64,000 nucleotides of DNA, taken from positions 30,061,876 to 30,125,875 of the forward strand of contig CM067546.1 of the NCBI GenBank assembly GCA_034509755.1, read 5' to 3'. The position numbers and the translations under genes are program-made. This DNA is from Anisodus tanguticus. Taxonomy: Eukaryota > Streptophyta > Magnoliopsida > Solanales > Solanaceae. Positions 27,301 through 37,237 of this stretch are shown one piece after another (positions within the stretch are counted from its first letter, which is position 1; each line of letters begins with the position of its first letter). The notes beneath the pieces are model-generated. The model was not told the origin of the DNA and did no database searches. It saw only the letters and a program-made list of their open reading frames with translations.

Positions 27301-30300
27301 CTTTCTTTAATCACTATTTCTCGTTTGGAAAGAATGAATCCTTTTCTAGTGTGCAACATAAGACTGCAGAGTGTGCAACAGATAGAAAACTCATTTATCC
27401 AAACAATATTGAAAAGCTTAGCAGTCATAAAATATTGCAGATCAGTAGAATATGCCAAAAACAAGTATGATCAACACAAACCATGCACGGTAACTTTTAC
27501 ATCTTCTTGTCTGCTGTTACAGTTCAGTGAGATTCTTCCACCCCCGCCTCCACCCCATCCCCTCCCACCGGCAGCGCTTATTTCTCCAAAACCTTTCCTG
27601 TCCAGGTATCCCATATTGAAGTTAGATACAGGGCATGCAAATACTATAGATAGTTATTCAAATTTTGCAGTAGAAGAATGAATACAAGCAGTATTTTAAG
27701 ACACAAATCAAGTCAAGTTTATAGTTATACAAACTGCTAATACAATTCAACATTGAGGTTCTTAGACTCCATTAACAAAACGAATGAAACGACACAACTA
27801 ATCATAGTGTTATCACTGGGGAACAACCAACTATTCATATCACTACTTTATTTTTATTTTTTTATCCGGTTTCCTATCACAGTACTTGATGCATCATAAG
27901 GAGAAGATATAAAGAATAATGAAAAGGTTGAATGAGGAACGGAAAAGGTTATGTGATGATTAAAAAAACTTGCAAATTGACTTTGCAAAATCAGATGTAA
28001 GGATGCTTAGATTACTTCGCTTATCAATCATTATACTCTCAAGCTCATCGCATTGGGAAGGTTAAGTACATTTCTTCTTTATAATGTGGTTCCATTTTTC
28101 AAGTGATAAGGTTCAAGTATGTCCAAAGAATTTTTCCACTTCTTGTGCATGCGGAGGGTGATGCATTACCAATGTTCTATGTCACCGGAATTGTCAATGA
28201 TGTTGAAAACGTTTAGCCACTCGATTCGAATAATAGCATTATAGAACTGATTACAATTAGATCATTTTAGTTGTATCCAGTGTAGATTTTTTTATTTGAG
28301 AATGAGTTGTATCCAACGTAGATTATGATAATCTGTTCATTCATGGGAGGGACTTCAATTTCAAAAGAACTTATTACATGGTATCAGAGCGTGGTTCAAA
28401 GCGGGTCTAGTTCTAGGTACATCCAATTTGACGATACTGAAGATTTTTGTCCGAAAATTTTGACTAGAGTACCACTCCAAGTAGATAGAAAGACTTCATG
28501 GGGAGGATTTGGGTGCCAGCCCGCTCATTGTGGTTACTATGGAGGAGATGGAGATTCAACCTATTTAAAATTACGTGGAGAAGGTGGAACAAATTTATTT
28601 TGTTAGAAAACTCATGACCAAGGAGAGATTTGATAGTTGTTTATAATTTTCTTATCATGCTTTGGTTTCTCCTTTTTCCTGAAGGAAGGACAACACAATT
28701 ACCATAACTAATTTTTTCTTTCCCTAGAGGAGAATATGATCTTTCATACTTGGCTTTCTCGATTCTTGGAGGGAAAAATTATGTACTCCAATAAATTAAA
28801 ACCCATTCCTTGTCTCATGGCAGCATTCACAATGTAGACTTGCAGAGTTCAATCTAGGAAGAGAGTTGGTAAGACATAACTCTTAGCCGTCATATGTATG
28901 AATCTCTTTAAGAGTGAATCTGCGAGGTTATTCTCTGGATATTCTTGTGCTCTCTTTTATATTCTCTTTGGAGTAGTGGATTGCTCATCTACGTCAGTAG
29001 ATGTATGTCAATTTGCTTAACCACATTAACCACCTCCGCTCTACCTACCAACCAAGGTGGAGGTAAGGTCTGTGTACACTCTACCCTCCCCAAACCTCAC
29101 GGTGTGGGATTTCACTGGGTATGTTGTTGTTGTTGTTGTTGTGTTGTTGTTTGGTATATTTCTCTTTAGTTGCTTGATTTATCATTTTTCAGGGTTTGTT
29201 TGTTATCTTCCGCATAACACTTGGTTATTTCAATCCTAACAAGTGGTATCGGAGCCCAACCCATTTGTATTTTGGCCTAACCAAACTAGGCCCCCACATC
29301 TTATGTTGTCCACGCTCCACATGCCAAACCCTAGGCGTACAGAGAGTGAGAGTGTTAAGTGTCCCAAGATGGTTGAAGGAGTAGGCCGTTGTCTCCTATT
29401 AGATGATCTTGGGAAGTTCTTACCTCATGAGCTAAGTTTTTCTGAGTTGAGTTTGGTCCAAAGTCTAGTTTCTTAACAACACCTAAGCAATGGATAGCCT
29501 AGAACATAACAGAGCACACACACTAAAAAACGAGAACCATAAGTACAAGTAAGACTGCTATGACATTTTAAACAATTAAGAAAGAAATGGTAACTGTAAA
29601 TTCATACTTTTCACATAATAATTTTTTACATTTGCAGCCTCAAATTCATTGTCCAGGTTATTTGGAACAGTAATCAAGATGCATAGACTTTGAATATTCG
29701 ATTGCTCGAGAATAGTTATATCGTTATAGAAGTAAGTTTTTCGACACGTTACTGCAGGTCTAGAAAGATTACTCACAGCTTTTGAGCATGTACAGAAATG
29801 CTTCCACCGGAACCCCCACCGCCATTTGATCCTCCATCTCCCCCATCTGCATGTATGGTACCATTTATGTACAGGAGATCTTTCAGATCAAGGTAAACAC
29901 GTCCACCCCCGCTTCCTCCAAACTTGCATTCACTAGAGGTACCACCACCCTTGCTTCCATAAGACCATGGCTTTGACAATGAAGACCAAGCATAAACGTC
30001 ACCGCCCCAATTATTTGTCTTGTTTGTTTTCAGGCAGGTTGCACCACGTCCACCATGCCCTCCCCCTGCGCCATCATACCCAACTGGCGTCCCACTAGTC
30101 TGAGAAGGTGGTGCTCCACCCAATGCAGTAGTATTTATAGAAGAATTGTGTCCCAATGTCAAACTGAGCGCAGAAAATATAACAGAACCAGCTACAACTG
30201 TTGCATCTTTACCAACTTTAACATTACCAGTCAAATTGAAACTTATAGTACAGCCTTTTATCGGACAGTAAATAGAAACCTGGGGAAGTATCTCCAAGTT

Positions 30301-30612
30301 CCCAGTACCCAACACGTACAAGTCAGAATTTATGAACAAGTTTGAATTCAGCAAGCAAGTTGTGTCAAATGATCCAACTCCTTCAAGGTCCTCACAAGAG
30401 ACTGAACTATTTGTCAAAAATTGAGGTCCTGATTCTTGATCGATATTGATTTCAGACCAGTGAATCAGAGATGATTCAGAATAATAATCTGTTCGCTTCT
30501 CAAATGCAACAGGCTCACCTCTATACTGCTCTAAACCAAGGGAAAGCACTATTATAAAGAGTTGACATAAAATGCACCAGTTGAGAAAGCATTTCGCTAG
30601 CATTGGACGCAT
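9385..30612 (-). CDS. Glycine-rich multi-pass membrane protein (At5g11700/At4g32920-like), 22 exons
   Basis: Complete gene; function unknown, and Arabidopsis relatives are labelled glycine-rich or ephrin-receptor-like. Exons on the minus strand: 30612-29777, 27597-27482, 25814-25606, 25395-25276, 24951-24823, 24730-24605, 21976-21921, 21827-21728, 21170-21053, 20916-20707, 19473-19149, 16518-16425, 14315-14207, 14097-13829, 13701-13577, 13308-13074, 12563-12375, 12280-11997, 11492-11285, 11211-10972, 9976-9891, 9544-9385. All have GT-AG borders and phases fit, giving 1447 residues without a stop. Start: first ATG, followed by a hydrophobic signal peptide (about residues 8-27). Residues 180-800 hold Gly-rich blocks (GGGHGGRG, GGGGGGRISL). 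Residues 813-860 are Cys-rich like ephrin-receptor GCC2/GCC3 repeats (ECPTGTYKD). Membrane segments: about 885-908, 1290-1313, 1317-1337 and 1367-1384. SEYDHSCLRSCRSRAL is a striking conserved block near 1040. The gene probably acts at the plasma membrane or cell surface (inference). Confidence 0.92.
10124..10305. repeat. Diverged tandem duplication in intron 20
   Basis: Two copies with a period of about 92 bp, both containing CAAACCAAA, then TACCTYATCTC, GCAKCATGATATA and AGATTTRTCCA. A third partial copy of the start follows at about 10302. It is an intronic local duplication without coding potential. Confidence 0.55.
15052..15239. repeat. Direct repeat, copy 1 (188 bp)
   Basis: Nearly identical to 15281-15468, with only a few differences. 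Both copies are preceded by a poly-A tract (about 15040-15051 and 15268-15278) and start AGAATTAACACTAGAAG. The 41-bp spacer contains TGTTATAGGAGAATGG. High identity indicates a recent duplication relative to the surrounding LINE relic. Confidence 0.85.
15281..15468. repeat. Direct repeat, copy 2 (188 bp)
   Basis: Second copy of the 188-bp repeat at 15052-15239. It ends at the same base (TTTTTAGTT) before unrelated LINE 3' sequence resumes. Confidence 0.85.
17525..17912. mobile_element. hAT-type MITE with 8-bp target duplication
   Basis: A 388-bp non-coding element in intron 11. The left end TAGTGTTGCTAAAAG pairs with the right end, whose reverse complement is CAATGTTGTTAAAAG. Both sides are flanked by the identical 8-mer CTTGCACC (17517-17524 and 17913-17920), the duplication length of hAT transposons. 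The interior contains AAGCGGGAAGTGC and CATCGCTTTTAAGC. No transposase. Confidence 0.8.
18062..18870 (+). mobile_element. RTE-like LINE 3' fragment, reverse transcriptase relic
   Basis: Plus-strand translation at 18192-18395 (MIDENVTHGIEIGWSKWR, then LAMSYGNENWA) resembles the conserved C-terminal block of plant RTE LINE reverse transcriptases (IDEDVTHRI...GW). Downstream stops and shifts break it. The element ends near 18870 with a TTGGGATTGAAGCC-like 3' end preceded by a TTGTTGTTG stretch. It lies antisense to the host gene in intron 11. Confidence 0.6.
22366..22397. repeat. TA/TG microsatellite
   Basis: Compound repeat in intron 6: (TA)n at about 22370-22380 followed by (TG)n at about 22383-22397. 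Confidence 0.8.
23176..23653. mobile_element. hAT-type MITE with 8-bp target duplication
   Basis: 478-bp element in intron 6. The left end CTAAGTTGCTCGGACTC and the reverse complement of the right end CTAAGTTGCGTGGACTC form a terminal inverted repeat with 2 mismatches in 17. The identical 8-mer AAGGAAAG flanks both ends (23168-23175 and 23654-23661). The interior has several CGGATACGGGT-like words in both orientations. The class with TAAGTTGCTCGGACTC ends is familiar in Solanaceae. Confidence 0.85.
23717..23925 (-). mobile_element. tRNA-derived SINE (Au/SolS-like)
   Basis: On the minus strand the head has a recognisable RNA polymerase III B box (GGTTCAATTCC, 23849-23859), followed by GGTGAGTCTTGCTACC, GGTACCCGATACC, and a tail GGTGCGTGCGAGCTACCCGAACACC similar to the 3' end of Au-type SINEs. 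Family naming is from memory. Truncated and diverged. Confidence 0.55.
24330..24586. mobile_element. Stowaway-like MITE with TA duplication
   Basis: 257-bp element between intron 6 edge and exon 6. The left end CTCCCTCTGTTTCAATTT and right end (reverse complement CCCCCTCCGTTTCAATTT) are inverted repeats about 25 bp long. TA flanks both sides (24328-24329 and 24587-24588). Its right end lies only 18 bp from the exon 6 donor site. Confidence 0.8.
26503..26680 (-). mobile_element. tRNA-derived SINE with A and B boxes
   Basis: On the minus strand, TTTAGTGGTAGG (A-box-like, about 26646-26660) and GGTTCGAATC (B box, 26601-26610) are about 45 bases apart, as in tRNA genes and SINE heads. A non-tRNA body follows. 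It sits in intron 2, the same strand as the host gene. Confidence 0.5.
28378..28389 (+). other. Isolated retroelement primer-binding-site-like word
   Basis: TGGTATCAGAGC, the standard plant initiator tRNA-Met primer site, in intron 1. The following 200 bases carry an open frame of no known similarity (28325-28606). I see no LTR pair around it, so it is at most the remains of an element. Confidence 0.35.
29050..29151 (+). mobile_element. TS-like SINE 3' part with TTG tail
   Basis: AGGTAAGGTCTGTGTACACT, CTACCCTCCCC and TGGGATTTCACTGGGTATG followed by (TTG)n match the 3' region and tail of the tobacco TS SINE family as I remember it. The tRNA-like head is not evident upstream, so the copy is 5' truncated or diverged. 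It lies in intron 1, antisense to the gene. Confidence 0.65.
29239..29475 (+). mobile_element. TRIM-like half element (primer site, interior, 3' LTR)
   Basis: GTGGTATCGGAGCCC at 29239-29253 is a near-perfect tRNA-Met primer site. It is followed by an interior like that of 606-708 and a terminal repeat at about 29352-29475 (TGTTAAGTGTCCCAAGATGG through GAGTTTGGTCCAAAGTC). No left LTR was found. The family is that of the element in the LON2 intron. Confidence 0.55.
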
Positions 30613-31084
30613 CACCGCCCAAAGAAAAATAGACTAATAATCTCAAAGCATGAGATTGGGTTCAGAACAGTTGTGTTGGTAAAGCCAGAAATGCTGACAA
30701 GGCACAAGCTCAATCCTCTCAACCAATTCGCTTCCTTTCAGCACAAAACAGAGTTTCAGCTCACAAGCTCAGTAAATCCACTGCCAGCAATGTAAATACA
30801 GTATCTCCACAAACGATATTTATCCATTCAATTTTTTCTCTTAACATAAACCACTGATGTCCTGCATTTCCAAATGATTAACTTGTTTGTAATTACTCTT
30901 AACCATAGAGAATAATCAAAGTCTACAATTACAAACTGAAAATAATCATAGTGACAGTTCATACTTTGAGAGTAAATCAAACTAAACAACAATTATCGTG
31001 TACTCTGCTTTATAGACTACGGTTTGCATTGTTAAGTCGTGGAGATCATGATACTTGTTTCTACCATCATAGAATTTTTTTCCC

Positions 31085-31260
31085 AAATAACCGTGGTGTC
31101 TGGGCCAGCTAGCGCTCACCTAGACTAGTTCCACGGGATAGCTGCCACCTCCCCCTAGCAACAGGGTACAGATAACTCTAGCAACAGGTACTAGATAACT
31201 CTGTCCACCAATAACAGGTAGGTAACTCTGTCCACCAAGGCTAGGACAGATAGACGTAAT
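31085..31260 (-). mobile_element. SINE 3' fragment (Au/SolS-like)
   Basis: The plus strand reads CCGTGGTGTCTGGGCCAGC, then CACGGGATAGCTGCCACCTCC and CTCTGTCCACCAAGGCTAGG, the reverse complement of the tail of the family at 23717-23925. The GGTA and CTCTGTCCACC units are repeated two to three times, an internal expansion. The tRNA-like head is missing. It would lie in the 5' UTR intron of the glycine-rich gene if that intron exists. Confidence 0.5.
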
Positions 31261-31805
31261 AATCAAAACTAATTCTCATCAATCAGCAAAAAACCTAATT
31301 AAACATGATCATCAGCAAAACTAAGATAAATAACTATCTGTCTTAGACAGATAAACAAAAAAAAATGAAAATTCATCTCCTTCTGCAATGTATCTATTGG
31401 TAAATGTAGTTAATAATCTCACATCTACCGACAACATTCATACAATCATGTTCAATCAATCAATAATTATCCAAAAAAAGAAATTAGAACACCTAGATAT
31501 CACTAATTAAATACGATATACTCAATTTAAATCATCAACTCACTAAAGAAACACTCAAAAAATGTGAAACGTAACACATTTATATACACTAAACAAGTTC
31601 AAATGATAGAAGACTAACCGAAGAAAGGAAGGTTCTGGAGAATCTCCGCAATTGAAATCATGCAACTATTTCTGTGAAGTAAAGCAAAGTGTATATATGT
31701 AGATTTGAAATGTTTAATTAACTATTGGTTTTGATGGTAGCAAATGGTGGATGATAGTGAAACTGTGAAAGTGAAGTGAAGAGGCAATGGAGAGAGAAAG
31801 AGAAT

Positions 31806-31818
31806 GAGTTATATACCA
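31806..31818 (-). promoter_or_regulatory. Probable TATA box of the glycine-rich gene
   Basis: The minus strand reads GGTATATAACTC, followed by a CT-rich stretch (TTCTCTTTCTCTCTCC), a usual start-site context in plants, about 1.2 kb upstream of the ATG. A 5' UTR intron from about 31617 (CTTCG followed by GTTAGTC) to about 30700 would explain the distance. That intron is inference. Confidence 0.45.
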
Positions 31819-32254
31819 TTCAAAGGTGTTATTGAGTATGAGCTGGACTCCTGTCCTGTTCAGATCCACTCTGACCGTTACGGAATTCACCTTACAATAG
31901 GCCATTAATTTCGGAAATGCCATTACTTTGCTACCTTAACAGCTAAGCACGATATCATTTTCTTAAGCTTGCCGCGGATAAAATCATCTTAGTTGATTAT
32001 TTTACTAATTATTTATCAAGAATTAAACATGTTTTATAAAAATAAATTGTACATATAAGTTAAGTTTTCATGTTTTATTTTACGAAATTAGAAAACAATC
32101 AAAAAATTCATTCGAGCAAGAAAAAATGGGAAAACCAAACCAAATAGTAAATATATTTTGATTTGATTGTTTAATTTAATTCAAATAATACATACCAATA
32201 ATATTAGTATCTGAGAGATCCTATTCGGATCTTTTCATTTTAAGTTAATGGGTA

Positions 32255-32446
32255 TAATTCATCAGGATTGTAGTTTGAAGTGGTAAATATTTTTTCATCC
32301 TTAATTAGAGTTTAAAAGTCTCGCATTCAAGCACTAAGTATGAAGTTGCCTTTGTCAGAAGCATTTTACTCCTAATATAAAACTTCTCAGCGCGAATTGA
32401 AATTTAGTCCGACTTTGATGCAGGCTAAGAACTTAGTACCTGGTAT
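32255..32446 (+). mobile_element. Diverged tRNA-derived SINE
   Basis: GTAGTTTGAAGTGGTA (A-box-like), TCTCGCATTCAAGC (decayed B box), then GTATGAAGTTGCCTTTGTC, GCATTTTACTCCTAAT, and CGCGAATTGAAATTTAGTC match the order of a common Solanaceae SINE body as remembered. Strongly diverged. Confidence 0.45.
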
Positions 32447-33270
32447 ACTAACTTCAACTTCAAAGTGAAGTGATTCATACAGACTTGACAAATATCTTGG
32501 CAACAAGCTCCAATTTTTGTGAATATGAAGTGTTTGGATTGACATTTCTTTGAAGGCTAAAGTTTCTATTATAATGAAAATGGATATATTGAAAACAATA
32601 TGAGCTTGAGTACCTATAGCCTATAGGAAAGTTAAATTGTTTTAAACATTCTTTTTCTATTTCGGTCCAAAGACTTTAATTATCAACCAATCAACTAAAA
32701 TTGAATTTTAAATTTGAAGTTTGGGTATATGAATTCTCTACATCTATCCGGCTCTATTCAGATATATTTCATCATAATTACGCACTGTTAACTTAGATTT
32801 TAACAAGTAAACAAATAGAAAAGAATATATCATGAAAACATTATTTTGCACTTGACTTGTAATAAAACTTATACATATCCATCATACATATTATTATATT
32901 AACTTTAACATATTAATTTATAACAGGTGTTTTGCTGCAATTTGAACAGAACATTCTTGACAAATGGTCTCCAACATACACAAAGTGACAAGAAGGGATG
33001 GTTTGACGTCTAAGGTTGAGAGTAGTTGCAAAACATTATCATTTGATGAGTCCCCAAATGGCAGAAAAGGAAGAAATTATTTTACTAAAATTGATGCAAG
33101 TACTATATTCACAAATAATTCAAAAGCCCAAAGCATTAGGTGAAATTTCGTTTTTTGTCCCAAAGAGTGATTATTTTAATGAGATAAATTCATTTAAGGT
33201 ACATATTATGTGATCATTGACATTAACAATTATTTAAGTGGTCCATCGAAACAATCATTCTACCTGTCAA

Positions 33271-33332
33271 TGTAGTAAGGTCTGCGTATATTCTACCCTC
33301 TTCATACACTGAATATGTTATTGTTGTTCTCG
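33271..33332 (+). mobile_element. TS-like SINE remnant
   Basis: GTAAGGTCTGCGTATATTCTACCCTC followed by GAATATGTTATTGTTGTT is a decayed copy of the SINE 3' end at 29050-29151. Confidence 0.5.
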
Positions 33333-33442
33333 TCCAATGATAAGATAAGAGCTTAGTGGGAATGGGGCACCATTTAGGATATGGATAATAAGTTTTCTAT
33401 CTTCCAGTTCTATTATACAAGACTTTTTATTTTCTTTATAAT

Positions 33443-34830
33443 TGTTAAATATACAATAAATCTACCGTGATATACACAATCATGTATATCACGGTTTGTC
33501 CGATATTTCCCAACGTGTATCAATAGGATTAGTGTAATAATTTATTGTATATTTGTATCATAATTAGAATTGTATACTTACCTTAATTATAGGATTCTTG
33601 TACAAGTAGAATAAGGTTTTGGGAGTAGAATATGAATAGAATTTTCCTATTATGGAAATTGTAAATTGTATATATACTCTTTCATTAATGAAAATAATCA
33701 AGGAATTATTTCTTTCGTGGTATCACAAGTCTAGGTTAATATTTTTCTCTCAAATTTTCTCCAAAAATTCCGTCCAAACAGCCCGGTTCCGAGCCCTTTC
33801 CTCATTTTCCATGCCCGGAAATTATTTTTCTTTTCCCAATTTTTTCTTTCAAATCCCTACATCACGTCTTGCGTTGCTATTATGGCTAAGAACATGTTTC
33901 ACCCTGCCTTTGTTGTTTCTAATATCAAGAATCACATCCCTATCATTCTTGAAATAGAAAATATCAAATATGCGACGTGGGTCGAACTGTTCAAAGTTCA
34001 TGCACGCTCGCATCAAGTCCTCCATCACATTATCCCCGTGGCTCCTACGGATACAACGGTGCCAAAACCCGAGGATGATCCTAAGTTATGGACGACACTT
34101 GATGCTACTGTTCTTCAGTGGATTTATTCCACTATTTTTATCGACCTGTTGCAGACGATTATCGAACCAGACGCTACGGCAATAGCGGCTTGGAATAGAG
34201 TACGTAATATATTCCAAGATAATCAAAATTCTCGTGTTGTTACCTTGGAGCAGGAATTCTCCCATGTCAATATGGAAGATTTCCCTAACGTTTCAGCATA
34301 TTGCAAAAGGTTGAAGAAATTGGCGGACCAATTCCGCAACGTTGGTGCGCCAGTTACCAACGACCGTCTTGTCCTTCAGATGGTTGCAGGCCTTTATGAG
34401 GCATATAGTGGTGTTGGCATGCTTCTTCGTCAGAGAAGCCCTCTTCCGCAATTTTATCAGGCTCGTTCTATGCTGACGCTCGAAGAAGCCGGCTTGACCA
34501 AGAAAATAGCTACCGGTGCTAGTCCCCTAGTCATGATGACCGAGTCTAATTTTTCCCCTTCCGGTTCCAATAACTAGGGCCAAAACCGCAACAATGGTGG
34601 AGGCAAAAAGGGTCAGAATCGAAAAAATAATGGCAAAAATTGCGGCGGCAACATGGGTGGCGGGTGGTGGCGATGGTGGCCCTCGGGTCAATCAGCAGCA
34701 ACAACAATTTTGGGCCCCATAGTGGCCCCCTATGCAGTGGAATTTTCTTTCAATAATAACCCTCTTTCTTTGTATTACCAACAAATATCACCCCTTTTGG
34801 CAAATTGTGCAAGCACATATAAATTAGAAA
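33443..34830 (+). mobile_element. Truncated Copia element: 5' LTR, primer site, gag
   Basis: A putative 5' LTR runs from TGTTAAATATAC at 33443 to about 33718, followed by TGGTATCACAAG, a mutated tRNA-Met primer site. A gag frame begins at 33882. The element stops after gag near 34830, with no protease, integrase, reverse transcriptase or 3' LTR. The LTR contains a small palindrome (CCGTGATATACA ... TGTATATCACGG). Confidence 0.6.
33882..34577 (+). pseudogene. Copia gag (UBN2-type), truncated element
   Basis: 231-codon open frame of the Copia gag family, which forms the particle that packages retrotransposon RNA. N-terminal part: NHIPIILEIENIKYATWVEL; middle: LWTTLDATVLQWIYST and SAYCKRLKKLADQF, typical of the UBN2/gag_pre domain. 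A stop follows SGSNN. The same frame then continues with an Asn/Gly/Lys-rich tail (to about 34740) but reaches no CCHC knuckle. Without pol or a second LTR it is a relic. Confidence 0.75.
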
Positions 34831-35127
34831 CTTAAACAGTAAAAAGTATTTGGTTTCATCACTGGTCATATTTGTAGAATTCTAATAATTGTAATCTAAC
34901 CTAAGTTTATTTATCCAAACGTTTTCTTATAACAAATAATCATGCAGTTGAATGATCAGGATAGGAAATTAAACATCTCTTTCTTTAAAAAACAATTGTT
35001 TTGTTATCTAAAAAAAACACAATCATAAGGTTGTATTTTGCAAAATCAATCCCTTCAATATACAAATTAAACCCAATGCTTCCAAAACAATATCCAAACA
35101 CATATATTTTTGTGAATGCTAGGTAGG
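34831..35127. other. AT-rich spacer
   Basis: No gene or repeat recognised. The last bases (35123-35127, GTAGG) are the left target duplication of the solo LTR that follows. Confidence 0.5.
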
Positions 35128-35864
35128 TGTTAGACCCTCGGCCTAACTAATCAGACATGGCAATTGGCATGGGCGTGGAAGGGATTTACGTGATGGACCT
35201 TGTCACGACCCAAAAATGGGTGGCATCATGTTGACATGGGCGACAAGACATGTTAAGGCCACGACATGGACAAGCTGTGGCAAGACAAGACAGTGTGTGT
35301 GACAAAGGCATGACAATACAAGTTAGTGGACGGCTAAGGCAAGACATGGCATGGCATGTGCGGGACAAGTCAAGGCATGGCACGGCTAAGACAAAGCAGT
35401 GGTGCGAGCAAGGCAGTGTCATGGGCAAGTCAGGTGTGCAGCAAGGGTCGGCATGTGCACAAGGCATGTCGTGCAAGAAAATGACGTGAAGGGCGAGCTA
35501 GACATGAGACCTTGGCGCGAAATTGGGCCATTGGAGTCCAAATTTGGTGGGAACACACGCATCTGCGCGTCACACGCGGTAGTTGGGCTATTTTATCCAT
35601 TTCCCTTGTATTCAGCCAAAATGGCTAAGTGTTTTGGGCGGTTGCCTATGTATTTTAAGCATTTTCTTGTATTTTCTAGCAGTTGGGAGATGTCGATTGC
35701 ATTATCCTAGGATAATGGTTGGGTGGGCTAAGGTTGACCTATCATTATAAGACAAGTGTCGGGCAGTTGGCTGGCACACAAAAATATAAGTGTGCAGCCC
35801 AACACTTGTGCAAAATCGGGTTTTGTGAGATAGGGTTTGAGGAAAAATTCTTGAGAGTGAAATC

Positions 35865-37237
35865 TATTGGTTGCTATTGTAGTAAAGCAGTACAAGAAGT
35901 AAATAAATATTACAAGTGTTCGAAAGGATAAATAAATGGTCAATCTTCAAAATTGCCGCAAGCTTGTTGTGTCTTGAATCTTGATAACCTTGATAACCTT
36001 GATAACTTGAAATCAAGAAATAACTAAATCTGGATGGTTACAACGTTGTGTGTTGAGTCGAGTGATTGGACTCTGTCCTTAAGACAAGATTCCCCGTATA
36101 TATGCTTTTACGTTAGCGGGCAATAGTCTCCCAAGATAAAATAACACTTTAATATCAACGCTACAAAGCCAATAGGTTGAGTCTGCCGAAGAAAATAAAT
36201 ATGAATCGACTTGCTGAAGATGTGGAAAAGGAAGGAAGAATTTCTGTTTTCGTCCAACATTTGGACTGACTTTCTCTTATGTTTTGTCTCTGTGTATATA
36301 GTGTGTCTCTGTTGTGTATATGATGGTCTTTGCTCGCTGTTTTTCCATACTGTTTTTGCAGTGTTTTTCGTCACTGTTTTGTGGCATTTTTGTTCACTGT
36401 TTTGAGCTATTTTCTGTCTGTATATGTACTGCACAATTGAGCCAAAACAACTCAATATATAGCATGGAGGAGGGTTGTCCAACTGCCCAAAACATGGCTG
36501 ATAATGGCCATTAGAGGGGGCTGTTAATGACAGGTTTAATATCATTAGTGAGGTTGTTCATGGCCATTGAAGGAGGTTGATGATGGTCATTGAAGAAGGG
36601 ATGTTTATGGAGTAGTTAATAGCCAAGTAATGGCTGGTTAATGCTCCAAAAAATAGTCCAAACGATAGGCAGAAAGTTTCTACCTTCCGTCACTCCCAAA
36701 ATTAACTTTCCAGAAACTCTAGGGACCAAACTATAAATATTAAGCAATTTGGGATCCAAAAAGATAATATTAGAAAGTCCCCATAGCCCACGACCTACGA
36801 CCCGTGACCCGTGACCGTGACCGTGACCAGGATCGAGGCGAGGTAGGACGGGACGGGCGGGCGGCGGCGCACGTGTGGGCTTAGCCTTGAACCCAAGCAC
36901 ATCTAGGTCCTCCATCCTTTAAACACATGGGATACCCCTTGGGGTCCCAAACCCTTTACCACTTTAGAGACTTATATAGAGAGAGCAATTCTTCATTTTC
37001 CCACTGATATGGTAGATTTGTCCCACACCATATTTCCATGCCTCAAACACCTTACTTTGTGGACCAATATCTCTTTTATTTCTCAATGAAATTTGACGAT
37101 TCTTGGCCTACGGTCATCTACTCACTTAGTAGATTATGCATGTGTGAAGAGACAAAGCCTCCAACATGCGGAACACTAGTGTTTAATTCATTAAACATGG
37201 GTTGACGCACCTTCCCGCCAAAGGAAAATTTCCAACA
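35865..37237 (-). repeat. 3' LTR of the nested element
   Basis: 1373 bp. The plus strand starts TATTGG (TGTTGG mutated) and ends CCAACA. Shares long near-identical runs with 43128-44377. It is about 120 bp longer, mainly through a stretch near 36670-36770 and a GTGACC-repeated stretch at about 36790-36830. Confidence 0.8.

Larger units (their letters stand above)
31925..33442. other. AT-rich intergenic spacer with SINE remnants
   Basis: Region behind the promoter of the glycine-rich gene. Apart from SINE remnants at 32255-32446 and 33271-33332, listed separately, no gene or structured element was seen. Confidence 0.5.

Noticed and set aside
28325..28606. Open frame next to a TGGTATCAGAGC word, considered as a gag start
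   Set aside because: Sequence does not resemble gag and no LTR was found on either side.
30055..30345. Plus-strand open frame opposite exon 1 of the glycine-rich gene
   Set aside because: It is the antisense shadow of the glycine-rich coding exon; its sequence resembles no protein.
31714..31923. Short minus-strand frame over the putative promoter
   Set aside because: It covers the TATA-like box and CT-rich start region, has no similarity to known proteins, and lies upstream of the annotated ATG.
35186..35489. Overlapping frames on both strands, one Cys-rich
   Set aside because: Both come from the repetitive GACAAG/GGCATG stretch inside an LTR.
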